From: Prevotella sp.
Lineage (GTDB): Bacteria > Bacteroidota > Bacteroidia > Bacteroidales > Bacteroidaceae
Reading direction: 5' to 3'
Length of the DNA stretch: 41,544 nucleotides
NCBI GenBank assembly: GCA_017447515.1
Contig: JAFSNG010000029.1
Location: 1-41,544, forward strand
Program-made: the position numbers and the translations under genes
Shown here: piece after piece, positions 25,089-32,361 of the stretch
Position numbering within the stretch: position 1 is the stretch's first letter
Layout of the letters: each line of letters begins with the position of its first letter
Notes under the pieces: generated by a model
Told to the model about the DNA's origin: nothing
The model's database searches: none
Seen by the model: the letters and a program-made list of their open reading frames with translations, nothing else

Positions 25089-25147
25089 AATAAGTGCCAC
25101 TTATTTCTGAATAAGAGCCACTTATTTTCCGAGAAGTGGCACTTATT
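25089..25147. repeat. Three near-palindromic AATAAGTGCCACTTATT repeats
   Basis: AATAAGTGCCACTTATT (25089-25105), AATAAGAGCCACTTATT (25110-25126; 21-base period) and an inverted partial copy AAGTGGCACTTATT (25134-25147). Each full copy is nearly self-complementary. Together with the repeats at 24955-25042 they make up most of the 24932-25147 intergenic sequence. The third copy overlaps the stop codon of the gene remnant at 25146. Confidence 0.8.
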
Positions 25148-25306
25148 AATATAGGGGGAGCCAGCTGGTGATGCTGTATTTTTCTTCACCAGTGAGGCGC
25201 GGTTGAGTGATGTTGATGTTGTCGGCAGTCTTGTTCTTGATTTGCACGAAGTACACGCGGTCTTCCTTGTCGTTATAGATGGGGTTGTTCTTGTTTTTGT
25301 GGGCAA
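25146..25306 (-). pseudogene. C-terminal remnant of a protein-coding gene
   Basis: The minus strand reads about 52 codons with coding-like third positions: AHKNKNNPIYNDKEDRV, YFVQIKNKTADNINITQP, then RLTGEEKYSITSWLPLY and stop TAA at 25148-25146. No ATG is present, and upstream of about 25306 the sequence is AT-rich promoter-like DNA, so the 5' part is gone. A minus-strand promoter sits directly at the break. I could not assign a family. It may be the leftover of a gene lost when the PL11 operon or the repeats were inserted, or a leaderless small ORF with a non-ATG start. Confidence 0.55.
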
Positions 25307-25334
25307 AATTACTGCAAAAGTGTGAAATGGCAAA
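25304..25334 (-). promoter_or_regulatory. Divergent minus-strand promoter, consensus spacing
   Basis: On the minus strand TTTG (25334-25331), 19 bases, then TAATTTTG (25311-25304): full consensus. It would drive a transcript through the gene remnant and the repeat block 25147-24955, where no intact gene is seen. It may be left over from the lost gene or may transcribe a structured RNA. Confidence 0.55.
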
Positions 25335-25367
25335 GGGGAAAGCCCTATTCGTAGAGGGAAAATCCCT
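25334..25367. promoter_or_regulatory. Candidate operator: two AGGG-N5-CCCT sites 21 bp apart
   Basis: AGGG-GAAAG-CCCT at 25334-25346 and AGGG-AAAAT-CCCT at 25355-25367. They lie between the divergent promoters at 25304-25334 and 25395-25426. The 21-bp period places both dyads on the same DNA face, as for a dimeric activator bound twice upstream of the PL11 operon promoter. Confidence 0.5.
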
Positions 25368-25394
25368 AAACGGTATGAAAAAGGTGAGCTGACG

Positions 25395-25426
25395 TTTGGT
25401 GGGCTCGTTTTTTCTTTGTAATTTTG
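25395..25426 (+). promoter_or_regulatory. Promoter of the lipoprotein-PL11-PL11-GH2 operon
   Basis: TTTG (25395-25398), 20 bases, then TAATTTTG (25419-25426) matches the Bacteroidota consensus completely. The ATG of the first gene is at 25450. Confidence 0.8.
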
Positions 25427-25449
25427 CAAGCGAAATCAAACTACGACAA

Positions 25450-25986
25450 ATGAAAAAGATATTATTTTTACTGACTTTGGTATGCTGTTTGGGCTGTTCG
25501 GAGTCAACGACGGACATGGACGAAAGTGACGCCCAGCAGGTGTTTAACTCCATCAAAGGGACGTATGTCGGCAATATCCTGGTTGACAACGTTCCCCAGA
25601 AGGTTTACCTGATAGTTGACGATAATTTCACGATGAAGTATCTGCCGGTGAGGCCTATCCTGGAACGTATCTTTACGGGTGCAGCACTGGACGAGGCGGA
25701 GCAATCGGCAGGCAGCGTGGCGTTTACGGCCACCCTCGACCTGATGACCGTTGCCGGTAGCAACAGCCATCTGCACATGAAGCCGACGGACTTGGTATTC
25801 ACGGTGACGGTGGACGGCAAGAGCTATAAGGTGGATGCGCTGATGGAAGGTATGTTATATGCGAATACGACCTACGACGAGTTGTCGATGAGCATGGACG
25901 TGACGGAGCTGAATTGTGACGGTGTGAAATACGATATGGTGAACAATGGCGTGAACTATTTCGTGGACAACGCCAAGAAGGAATAA
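25450..25986 (+). CDS. Small DUF4840-like lipoprotein
   Basis: 178 aa starting at ATG 25450, with the signal MKKILFLLTLVCCLGCSES; C16 in CLGC is the likely lipidated cysteine. The mature part is a beta-rich domain with the opening IKGTYVGNILVDNVPQKV and MKYLPVRPILERIF. This resembles the DUF4840 family of Bacteroidales lipoproteins (recall, not aligned), whose function is unknown. It is first in the operon, directly after a consensus promoter, and 36 bases before the first PL11 gene, so it is probably exported with the lyases to the outer membrane. A role in glycan binding or lyase anchoring is speculation. Confidence 0.7.
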   Translation: MKKILFLLTLVCCLGCSESTTDMDESDAQQVFNSIKGTYVGNILVDNVPQKVYLIVDDNFTMKYLPVRPILERIFTGAALDEAEQSAGSVAFTATLDLMTVAGSNSHLHMKPTDLVFTVTVDGKSYKVDALMEGMLYANTTYDELSMSMDVTELNCDGVKYDMVNNGVNYFVDNAKKE

Positions 25987-26020
25987 TTCATAATTAAGCA
26001 ATTCATAATTCACAATTTAT
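25985..26020. repeat. Heptanucleotide array (AATTCAY type) abutting the first PL11 start
   Basis: AATTCAT, AATTAAG, one extra C, AATTCAT, AATTCAC, AATTTAT; ends two bases before the ATG at 26023. The same unit occurs inside this gene's 3' end (30003-30030) and in the next PL11 gene (32226-32253). Confidence 0.75.
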
Positions 26021-26022
26021 AT

Positions 26023-29000
26023 ATGAAGAGATTGTTTTTGCTGGCTATCCTGATGATAGCAACGCTGAGCGTCGGAGCACAGCGCAAGACGGACGTGTTG
26101 GACCAAGGACTGGTAGCCATCAAGACCACTGAGGGCGTGTACTGCTCGTGGCGCATACTGGCTGAGGAGTATTACGACGTGACGTACAACCTGTATCGCG
26201 ACGGCGTGAAGATTGCCGAAGGACTGAGCGTGTCGAACTATACCGACGCGGCAGGCGCGGATGGCAGCAAATACACGGTGAAGGCCGTGGTGCGCGGTGC
26301 CGAACAGGAAGCCAGCAAGGAGGTGACGCCCTGGGCGCAGAAGTATCTGGAGATTACGCCCGACCACGGTGCGCTGACGTCGACGTATGTACCTAACGAC
26401 GCGTGTTGTGCCGATGTGGACGGTGACGGTGAGCTGGAAATCCTGTTGAAGTTCGACAACCTGAGCGAGATACAGGCCAGCTATCCGAAGGAAGGATACA
26501 ACGGCGAATATTCCATCGTCGAGGTGTACAAGCTGAACGGCAAGAAGCTGTGGTGGCTGGACTTCGGACCGAATATGGGCGACTTCCAGAACAACGAGCA
26601 GAATATTGTGGCTTATGACTGGGATGAAGACGGCAAGGCCGAAGCGGTGATACGCGCTGCAGACGGTACGACGATACACCTGGCAGACGGTACGACGCAG
26701 GTCATTGGTGACGCCACGAAGAACTACCGCAGCGCCACGGGCGGCGGTACGAACTGGTTTATGCACGAGGGTGCAGAATACCTGGTATATATGAACGGCG
26801 AGACTGGCAAGCCCTATCAAGTAATGGAATATCCGCTGAAACGACTGGAGGACGGCGAGACCGACCTGAACGCAGCGTGGGGCGACGGCTACGGCCACCG
26901 CTCGACGAAGCATTTCTTCGGAGCTCCCGTGCTGGACGGTCGTAAAGCCAGCATCTTCCTGGCTCGCGGCATCTATACGCGCCACAAGATGATAGCGCTG
27001 GACGTGAATCCCGCGACCCACGAACTGACGGTACGTTGGCGCTGGAATAACAATACGCCCGGCTCGCCGTGGTATGGGCAGGGCTACCATAACTATAGCG
27101 TGGCCGACGTCGACTGGGACGGCCGTGACGAGATATGTTTCGGTTCGATGGTCATCGACGACAACGGCCACGGACTGTCGACGACGGGCTTGGGTCACGG
27201 TGATGCACATCACGTCGGCGACTTCAATCCCTACATACACGGACAGGAGCTTTTTGCCTGCAACGAAGACCGTCCGGGCAACAACTACCGTGACGCCACG
27301 ACGTCGAAGATATACTACCGCTATGAGGCTGGCGACGATGACGGACGCGCCATGATGGGCAACTTCACCGACGACTTCCCCGGCAGTCAGGGCATTTCGA
27401 GCCGCGACCCGAACCTGATCAGTTCGGTCATCAACGGTCCGCTGCCTGTAGCGAAACCGAGCGACGTGACGCAGAACTTCCGCATCTATTGGGACGGCGA
27501 CCTGTGTGACGAGACGCAGGACTATTCGAGCGGCAAGAATACGGCCATTGCCATCTATAAATATGGTAAGGGCAAGATAGAGACACTGACGGGTTCATTG
27601 ACCAACAACGACACGAAGGGAACGCCCTGCTATCAGGGTGACCTGTTCGGCGACTGGCGCGAGGAGATTATTGCCCGCACGGCGGACAACAAGATTCGCA
27701 TCTATACCACCACGATGCCCACCGAGTGGCGTATTCCCACACTGTGGCACGACCACCAGTATCGTCAGGCGATGGTGTGGCAGATGTGCGGCTACAACCA
27801 GCCGCCCCACGTAAGCTATTTCCTCGGCGAAGTGGAGGGCATCACCCAGGCTCCCCCCGCACTAACCATGACGGGACGCAAGGAGATAGCTAATGGTGGC
27901 AACTTTACAACGACTGATAACGCTGTCATCACTTGCGAGCCCAACGACATGACTGTCAGTGTCAGCGACGGTGCATCACCCTATATCTTCTTTGACAATA
28001 CCCCCTCATGGGTGCAGGGTCACGACAGTAACGACAACATCGATTATACCTACTACACCCACACCCTGACGGGCGGTGCCTTTGCCGGTGATATGCGGTT
28101 GGTGAAGCAGGGCGACGGAATCCTCGTTCTGCCCAACGTGGTGGAAAAATACACGGGTCGGACGGAAGTCTGGGGCGGTACGCTGCGCTTCAACGGCACG
28201 CTGGAGAACAGTTCCCTGTGGCTGAACCGCCACACCGCACTGGAGTCGGACGGCGGACAGTTCAAAGGTGGCATCACGGCAGACTATAACGCCACGATAG
28301 CCATTGGTACAACGGAGAAGGCGGGCAACGTTACGGTGTCCGACCTGACGCTGGGTTTTGGCTCGCGTGTGGTGTTCGACGTGTTTGCAGACAGTACGAC
28401 AGACCAGCTGAAAGTCACGAAGCTGCATATCGGGAAGAAGGACTGGCAGAACGGCCCGCAGTATGACGCTCCTGTTATCCAGATCGTAACGCACAATGCT
28501 GATGGCACGACGACGCTGGCAGCAGGCAGCTACGAACTCATGACGGTCGGCGAGGTGGAAGGCGACGTCAGCGACATCATCATAGAAGGTATTGCCGGAC
28601 AGAAATATTCGCTGACCAACGACGGCGGTAAGCTGTCGCTGAATGTCGCTGCCTTGCGCGACCCTGCCGATGTGGTTTGGGACGGCGGAACGGACGGCAT
28701 CTGGGATTTGGCTAATGCCGAGAACTTCGTGTTGGATGGCAATAAGGACTTCTTCGTGTCGGGCGACAACGTGACGTTCAACGATGCCGCTACGAATACG
28801 GCGATAAATATTGTTGGCGAGGTGAAGCCTGCCAGCGTGACGTTTGACAACAGTGAGAAGAACTTCACCGTCGACGGTGAAGGCAGCATCATTGGCGACG
28901 GTTCGCTGACGAAGAAAGGGTCGGGTAGTGTCACCATCAACAACGTGAACAAATATACAGGCGGAACGACCATCGAGGATGGTAAGCTCATCGTCGGTTC

Positions 29001-30132
29001 GCTGGCCAATAGCGACGGTGCGGAATTCGGTGCGTTGGGCGGTGTGGACAATACCATTACGCTGAACGGCGGTACGCTGGCCGTGAGCCAGACGATGGTG
29101 ACCTCTCAACCTGTGAGTATTGGTGACGGCAACGGTATGGTGGAAGTGGCCGCAGGTAAACAACTGACGTTGAATGCCGCTATCAGTGGCTCGAAAAAGG
29201 AATTGACCAAGGCGGGCAATGGTACGCTGGTTGCGAACGGTGCACCAAGCTATGGTACGCTTGTTGTGAACGCGGGTGTCGTGCAGGGCGGTGAACGGAA
29301 TGCTGTTCACGCATATCCAAGCAAGGTTGTGTTGAACGGTGGCGCGCTGAAGGACCCCAACGACATCTACAGCTATTCGACTAACAATGCCAATGTCGAG
29401 GTGCCTGAAGGCAGTACGGCCACGTGGACGCTGGATTCGCGTTGTGACTATAAGGGCAAGCTGACGGGCTCAGGACAACTGACGGTCAACGTGACCAGCG
29501 TGCGTTGTAACATGCAGGGCGACTGGAGTCAGTTTGAGGGAATCCTGAAGTTCCAGAACACGAAGACAGGCTCGTACGAACCCTCGTTGCAATGGAACAA
29601 TTCTTATGGTTTGGGCAAGGCCACCGTCATTGGTAACTTCTTTAACGACGGCAAGGACGTCACAATAGGCACGCTGACGGATAAGTCGTTCATTAGCGGA
29701 GGAGGCAAGACGACCGTGAAACATATCGCCTTGGACATCAGGAAGATAAAGGGTACCATCACCAATTCCTATTTCGAGGTGGAGCATCTGATGGTCATCA
29801 GCGGCCCCATCGACATCACGCTGAATGGAACACTGAAGGCAGGCGACCGCATCACGTTGTGGAAGGTGGGTGCGCTACAGGACAACGGTGCGGTCGTCAA
29901 TCTGCCCGAACTGCCTGAGGGCCTCTATTGGGATACCACCAATCTGCTGAAGGCCGAGGGTGTGCTGAAGGTGACGAATGAGCCCGTGACGGGAATCGTT
30001 CCAATTCATAATTCACAATTCACAATTGACAATGAGGCTGGCTGGTTCACGCTCGATGGTCGCAAACTCCAGGGCAAGCCGACGCAGAAAGGCGTGTACA
30101 TCATGAATGGTAAACAGGTAGTGATTAAGTAA
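26023..30132 (+). CDS. PL11 rhamnogalacturonan lyase fused to autotransporter-type beta repeats
   Basis: 1369 aa, more than twice a normal PL11 (about 600-700). Signal peptide MKRLFLLAILMIATLSVGA. Residues about 24-615 form the PL11 beta-propeller with calcium-type loops: CADVDGDGELEI, YDWDEDGKAEAV, VADVDWDGRDEICFGS, DLFGDWREEI, and HDHQYRQAMVWQ. PL11 enzymes cut the Rha-GalA bond of RG-I by beta-elimination. Residues about 690-1090 carry at least three segments like the autotransporter-associated beta-strand repeat (LTKKGSGSVTINNVNKYTGG then TTIEDGKLIVG), which form right-handed beta helices. No translocator barrel is present. A repeat-encoded linker (IHNSQFTIDN) leads to the tail WFTLDGRKL...KGVYIMNGKQVVIK. 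The fusion may place the lyase on a stalk. Confidence 0.9.
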   Translation: MKRLFLLAILMIATLSVGAQRKTDVLDQGLVAIKTTEGVYCSWRILAEEYYDVTYNLYRDGVKIAEGLSVSNYTDAAGADGSKYTVKAVVRGAEQEASKEVTPWAQKYLEITPDHGALTSTYVPNDACCADVDGDGELEILLKFDNLSEIQASYPKEGYNGEYSIVEVYKLNGKKLWWLDFGPNMGDFQNNEQNIVAYDWDEDGKAEAVIRAADGTTIHLADGTTQVIGDATKNYRSATGGGTNWFMHEGAEYLVYMNGETGKPYQVMEYPLKRLEDGETDLNAAWGDGYGHRSTKHFFGAPVLDGRKASIFLARGIYTRHKMIALDVNPATHELTVRWRWNNNTPGSPWYGQGYHNYSVADVDWDGRDEICFGSMVIDDNGHGLSTTGLGHGDAHHVGDFNPYIHGQELFACNEDRPGNNYRDATTSKIYYRYEAGDDDGRAMMGNFTDDFPGSQGISSRDPNLISSVINGPLPVAKPSDVTQNFRIYWDGDLCDETQDYSSGKNTAIAIYKYGKGKIETLTGSLTNNDTKGTPCYQGDLFGDWREEIIARTADNKIRIYTTTMPTEWRIPTLWHDHQYRQAMVWQMCGYNQPPHVSYFLGEVEGITQAPPALTMTGRKEIANGGNFTTTDNAVITCEPNDMTVSVSDGASPYIFFDNTPSWVQGHDSNDNIDYTYYTHTLTGGAFAGDMRLVKQGDGILVLPNVVEKYTGRTEVWGGTLRFNGTLENSSLWLNRHTALESDGGQFKGGITADYNATIAIGTTEKAGNVTVSDLTLGFGSRVVFDVFADSTTDQLKVTKLHIGKKDWQNGPQYDAPVIQIVTHNADGTTTLAAGSYELMTVGEVEGDVSDIIIEGIAGQKYSLTNDGGKLSLNVAALRDPADVVWDGGTDGIWDLANAENFVLDGNKDFFVSGDNVTFNDAATNTAINIVGEVKPASVTFDNSEKNFTVDGEGSIIGDGSLTKKGSGSVTINNVNKYTGGTTIEDGKLIVGSLANSDGAEFGALGGVDNTITLNGGTLAVSQTMVTSQPVSIGDGNGMVEVAAGKQLTLNAAISGSKKELTKAGNGTLVANGAPSYGTLVVNAGVVQGGERNAVHAYPSKVVLNGGALKDPNDIYSYSTNNANVEVPEGSTATWTLDSRCDYKGKLTGSGQLTVNVTSVRCNMQGDWSQFEGILKFQNTKTGSYEPSLQWNNSYGLGKATVIGNFFNDGKDVTIGTLTDKSFISGGGKTTVKHIALDIRKIKGTITNSYFEVEHLMVISGPIDITLNGTLKAGDRITLWKVGALQDNGAVVNLPELPEGLYWDTTNLLKAEGVLKVTNEPVTGIVPIHNSQFTIDNEAGWFTLDGRKLQGKPTQKGVYIMNGKQVVIK
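30003..30030. repeat. Heptanucleotide array, 4 units (AATTCAC type), in the first PL11 gene
   Basis: Units are AATTCAT, AATTCAC, AATTCAC and AATTGAC. They encode the linker between the beta-helix region and the short C-terminal tail. An almost identical array sits at the matching place in the next gene (32226-32253), although the domains before it differ. Confidence 0.85.
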
Positions 30133-30134
30133 AG

Positions 30135-30147
30135 CGCACTTCGTGCG
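30135..30147 (+). other. Small hairpin in the PL11-PL11 spacer
   Basis: CGCAC (30135-30139), loop TTC, GTGCG (30143-30147), right after the first PL11 stop. No U-run follows, so a terminator is unlikely. It may be an mRNA processing or stabilising hairpin within the operon. The rest of the spacer is A-rich leader to the ATG at 30211. Confidence 0.4.
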
Positions 30148-30210
30148 GAAATTCTACAAAATTTGAATCAGAATTAAACAATAAGAATCAAACGTCAAAC
30201 AACCAAAACA

Positions 30211-32358
30211 ATGAAACGACTCTTAACTATTTTGCTGTGCGCCCTGACGCTGACGGGCTATGCACAGACACCCGGCGACACACCCGAGAGCCAGATGGAG
30301 AAGCTGGACCGCGGACTGGTGGTCGTCAGGTATCCTCAGGGAAAAGGCTTTAAGTATTTTGCCAGCTGGCGAATGCTGGGAACGGACGACACAAACACGA
30401 CATTCGCGCTGCTGAAGAACGGTGAGACGCTGAAGGACGGCATCAGTGGTGCGACGTCAGTCGATAGCATTACGGCCACTGCCGACGACAGGTTCCAGGT
30501 GGTGACCTACCAGAACGGAACGGCTGTAGAAACGTCTGCTGAGGTGGCGCCCTGGACGAACTATTACCTGAAGCTGCCTTTGGACAAGCCTGCCGCAGGC
30601 GCTTTGGGCGGAACGTATTCGCCCAACGATTGCTCAGTAGGCGATGTGGATGGTGACGGACAGTACGAAATCATCGTCAAATGGGATCCGTCGAACTCAA
30701 AGGACAATTCGCAGAGCGACAAGACGGACAACGTCTTCCTGGACTGCTATAAGCTCGACGGTACGAAGCTATGGCGCATCGACCTCGGCGTAAATATCCG
30801 TGCTGGTGCGCATTATACGCAGTTTATGGTGTACGACTTCGACAAGGACGGTCGTGCGGAGCTGATGTGTAAGACGGCTCCAGGTTCCATCGACGGACAA
30901 GGCAACTACGTAAACCAGGCGGCGACGGACGACAACATCAAGGCTGCCGATAACACGAAGGACTGGCGCACGGCGGCCGGTCGCATCAATGGCGGACAAG
31001 AATATCTGACGGTGTTCAACGGCGAGACGGGAGCGGCCATCCATACCATTGCGTACTATCCGAACCGCAATGCCAAGGCGGAGCTGAGCGAGGCTGCGGG
31101 AACCTTCAACTGGGACGACCGCAGCGGCAAAAACGACAAAGGCGACTACGGCAATCGTGGTGAGCGCTATCTGGCCTGCGTGGCTTATCTGGCAGGACCC
31201 GACCAGCGTCCCAGCGGCGTGTTCTGTCGTGGATACTACACCTTCGCTTATCTGTGGGCGGTCGACTTCGACGGCAGTCAGCTGAAGACACGCTGGCTGC
31301 ACAGTTCGGACAAGATGGATTCCTACCGGCTGATGGACGCCGACGGCAACGAACAGCGGTTGGAGGGCATGGCGAGCACGTCGGGTCATACTACGCGAAA
31401 GACGATGTATGCCAACGGCAACCACAACCTCTCGGTGGCTGACGTCGACGGTGACGGTTGCGACGAGATCATCTGGGGTTCGGCGGCACTCGACAACGAC
31501 GGACGGTTGCTGTACTGCGTCGGTTTCGGTCATGGTGACGCCATCCATTTAGGCGACCTGAATCCCGACCGCCCGGGACTGGAACTGTTTGACGTACACG
31601 AAGAGAAGGGCGAATATGCGTGGGATATGCACGACGCTGCCACGGGTGAAATCATCTGGAAGGGCGGACAGAAAGGGCAGGACAATGGTCGCGGACTGGC
31701 TGCCGACATCGTGGAATCCACGCGTGGCTATGAGTTCTGGTCGTCGTATGGCGGTTTCGACAGCAACAGCCGAAACCAGAATCCCTACAATGCCATTTCG
31801 GGTACGCAGGCTGCCAGCACGAAACCTTCCATGAACTTCCGCATCTATTGGGACGGTGACGCGCTGGACGAGCTGTTGGATAATACCACCATCTCGAAAT
31901 ATGGCGGTTCCAACTTGGGTGTTGGTTCCTCGAATATTACGGGACAATCGAACAATGGTACGAAGGCGACGCCGAACCTCTCCGCCGACATCTTCGGTGA
32001 CTGGCGTGAGGAGCTCATTCTTAGGAGTTCCAGCAATGATGCGCTGAACATCTTCACCACCATTACACCCACCGACTACCGTGTGCCGACGCTGATGCAC
32101 GACCACACCTATCGCTTGGCCGTTGCCTGGCAGAATGTGGCGTATAACCAACCACCCCATCTGGGTTACTACCTGCCGGACTTCATCGATTCGTTCCAGG
32201 GCAGTGGCTCGACGGGAGTCGTTCCAATTCATAAGTCACAATTCACAATTCATCATTCGGTTGACGTGTGGTACACGCTCGATGGACGCAAACTCGCAGA
32301 CGCTCCGACGAAGAAGGGCGTTTATATCCAAAACGGAAAGAAACTCATCATCAAGTAA
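30211..32358 (+). CDS. PL11 rhamnogalacturonan lyase
   Basis: 715 aa with signal peptide MKRLLTILLCALTLTGYA. The PL11 propeller covers about 30-675: SVGDVDGDGQYEIIVKW, YDFDKDGRAELMCKTAPGS, VADVDGDGCDEIIWGSA, ADIFGDWREELILR and HDHTYRLAVAWQN. It lacks the beta-helix extension of its neighbour and ends with a repeat-encoded linker (IHKSQFTIHH) and the tail YTLDGRKL...KGVYIQNGKKLIIK. With the upstream enzyme it gives two PL11 activities, probably cleaving different RG-I regions or chain lengths. The next gene starts 3 bases after its stop, so they are co-transcribed. Confidence 0.93.
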   Translation: MKRLLTILLCALTLTGYAQTPGDTPESQMEKLDRGLVVVRYPQGKGFKYFASWRMLGTDDTNTTFALLKNGETLKDGISGATSVDSITATADDRFQVVTYQNGTAVETSAEVAPWTNYYLKLPLDKPAAGALGGTYSPNDCSVGDVDGDGQYEIIVKWDPSNSKDNSQSDKTDNVFLDCYKLDGTKLWRIDLGVNIRAGAHYTQFMVYDFDKDGRAELMCKTAPGSIDGQGNYVNQAATDDNIKAADNTKDWRTAAGRINGGQEYLTVFNGETGAAIHTIAYYPNRNAKAELSEAAGTFNWDDRSGKNDKGDYGNRGERYLACVAYLAGPDQRPSGVFCRGYYTFAYLWAVDFDGSQLKTRWLHSSDKMDSYRLMDADGNEQRLEGMASTSGHTTRKTMYANGNHNLSVADVDGDGCDEIIWGSAALDNDGRLLYCVGFGHGDAIHLGDLNPDRPGLELFDVHEEKGEYAWDMHDAATGEIIWKGGQKGQDNGRGLAADIVESTRGYEFWSSYGGFDSNSRNQNPYNAISGTQAASTKPSMNFRIYWDGDALDELLDNTTISKYGGSNLGVGSSNITGQSNNGTKATPNLSADIFGDWREELILRSSSNDALNIFTTITPTDYRVPTLMHDHTYRLAVAWQNVAYNQPPHLGYYLPDFIDSFQGSGSTGVVPIHKSQFTIHHSVDVWYTLDGRKLADAPTKKGVYIQNGKKLIIK
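32226..32253. repeat. Heptanucleotide array, 4 units (AATTCAC type), in the second PL11 gene
   Basis: Units are AATTCAT, AAGTCAC, AATTCAC and AATTCAT. They encode IHKSQFTIHH between the PL11 domain and the C-terminal tail, in the same reading frame as the array in the preceding gene. Confidence 0.85.
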
Positions 32359-32361
32359 AAT

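Larger units (their letters stand above)
24845..25449. other. 605-base intergenic region between the unknown secreted protein and the PL11 operon
   Basis: In order it holds the terminator (24896-24931), the 22-bp direct repeats (24955-25042), a plain stretch 25043-25088, the AATAAGTG palindromes (25089-25147), a minus-strand gene remnant (25146-25306), a minus-strand promoter (25304-25334), two operator-like dyads (25334-25367) and the plus-strand promoter (25395-25426). No intact gene is present. Confidence 0.7.

Noticed and set aside
24695-25429. Minus-strand ORF crossing the terminator and the repeat block
   Set aside because: It overlaps the real plus-strand gene end, the terminator and the palindromes; the coding-like part is in a different frame (25146-25306).
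26017-27240. Minus-strand open frame opposite the first PL11 gene (407 codons), and similar ones at 28006-29310 and 3002-3904
   Set aside because: Antisense shadows of well-supported genes; no signal peptide, motif or promoter.
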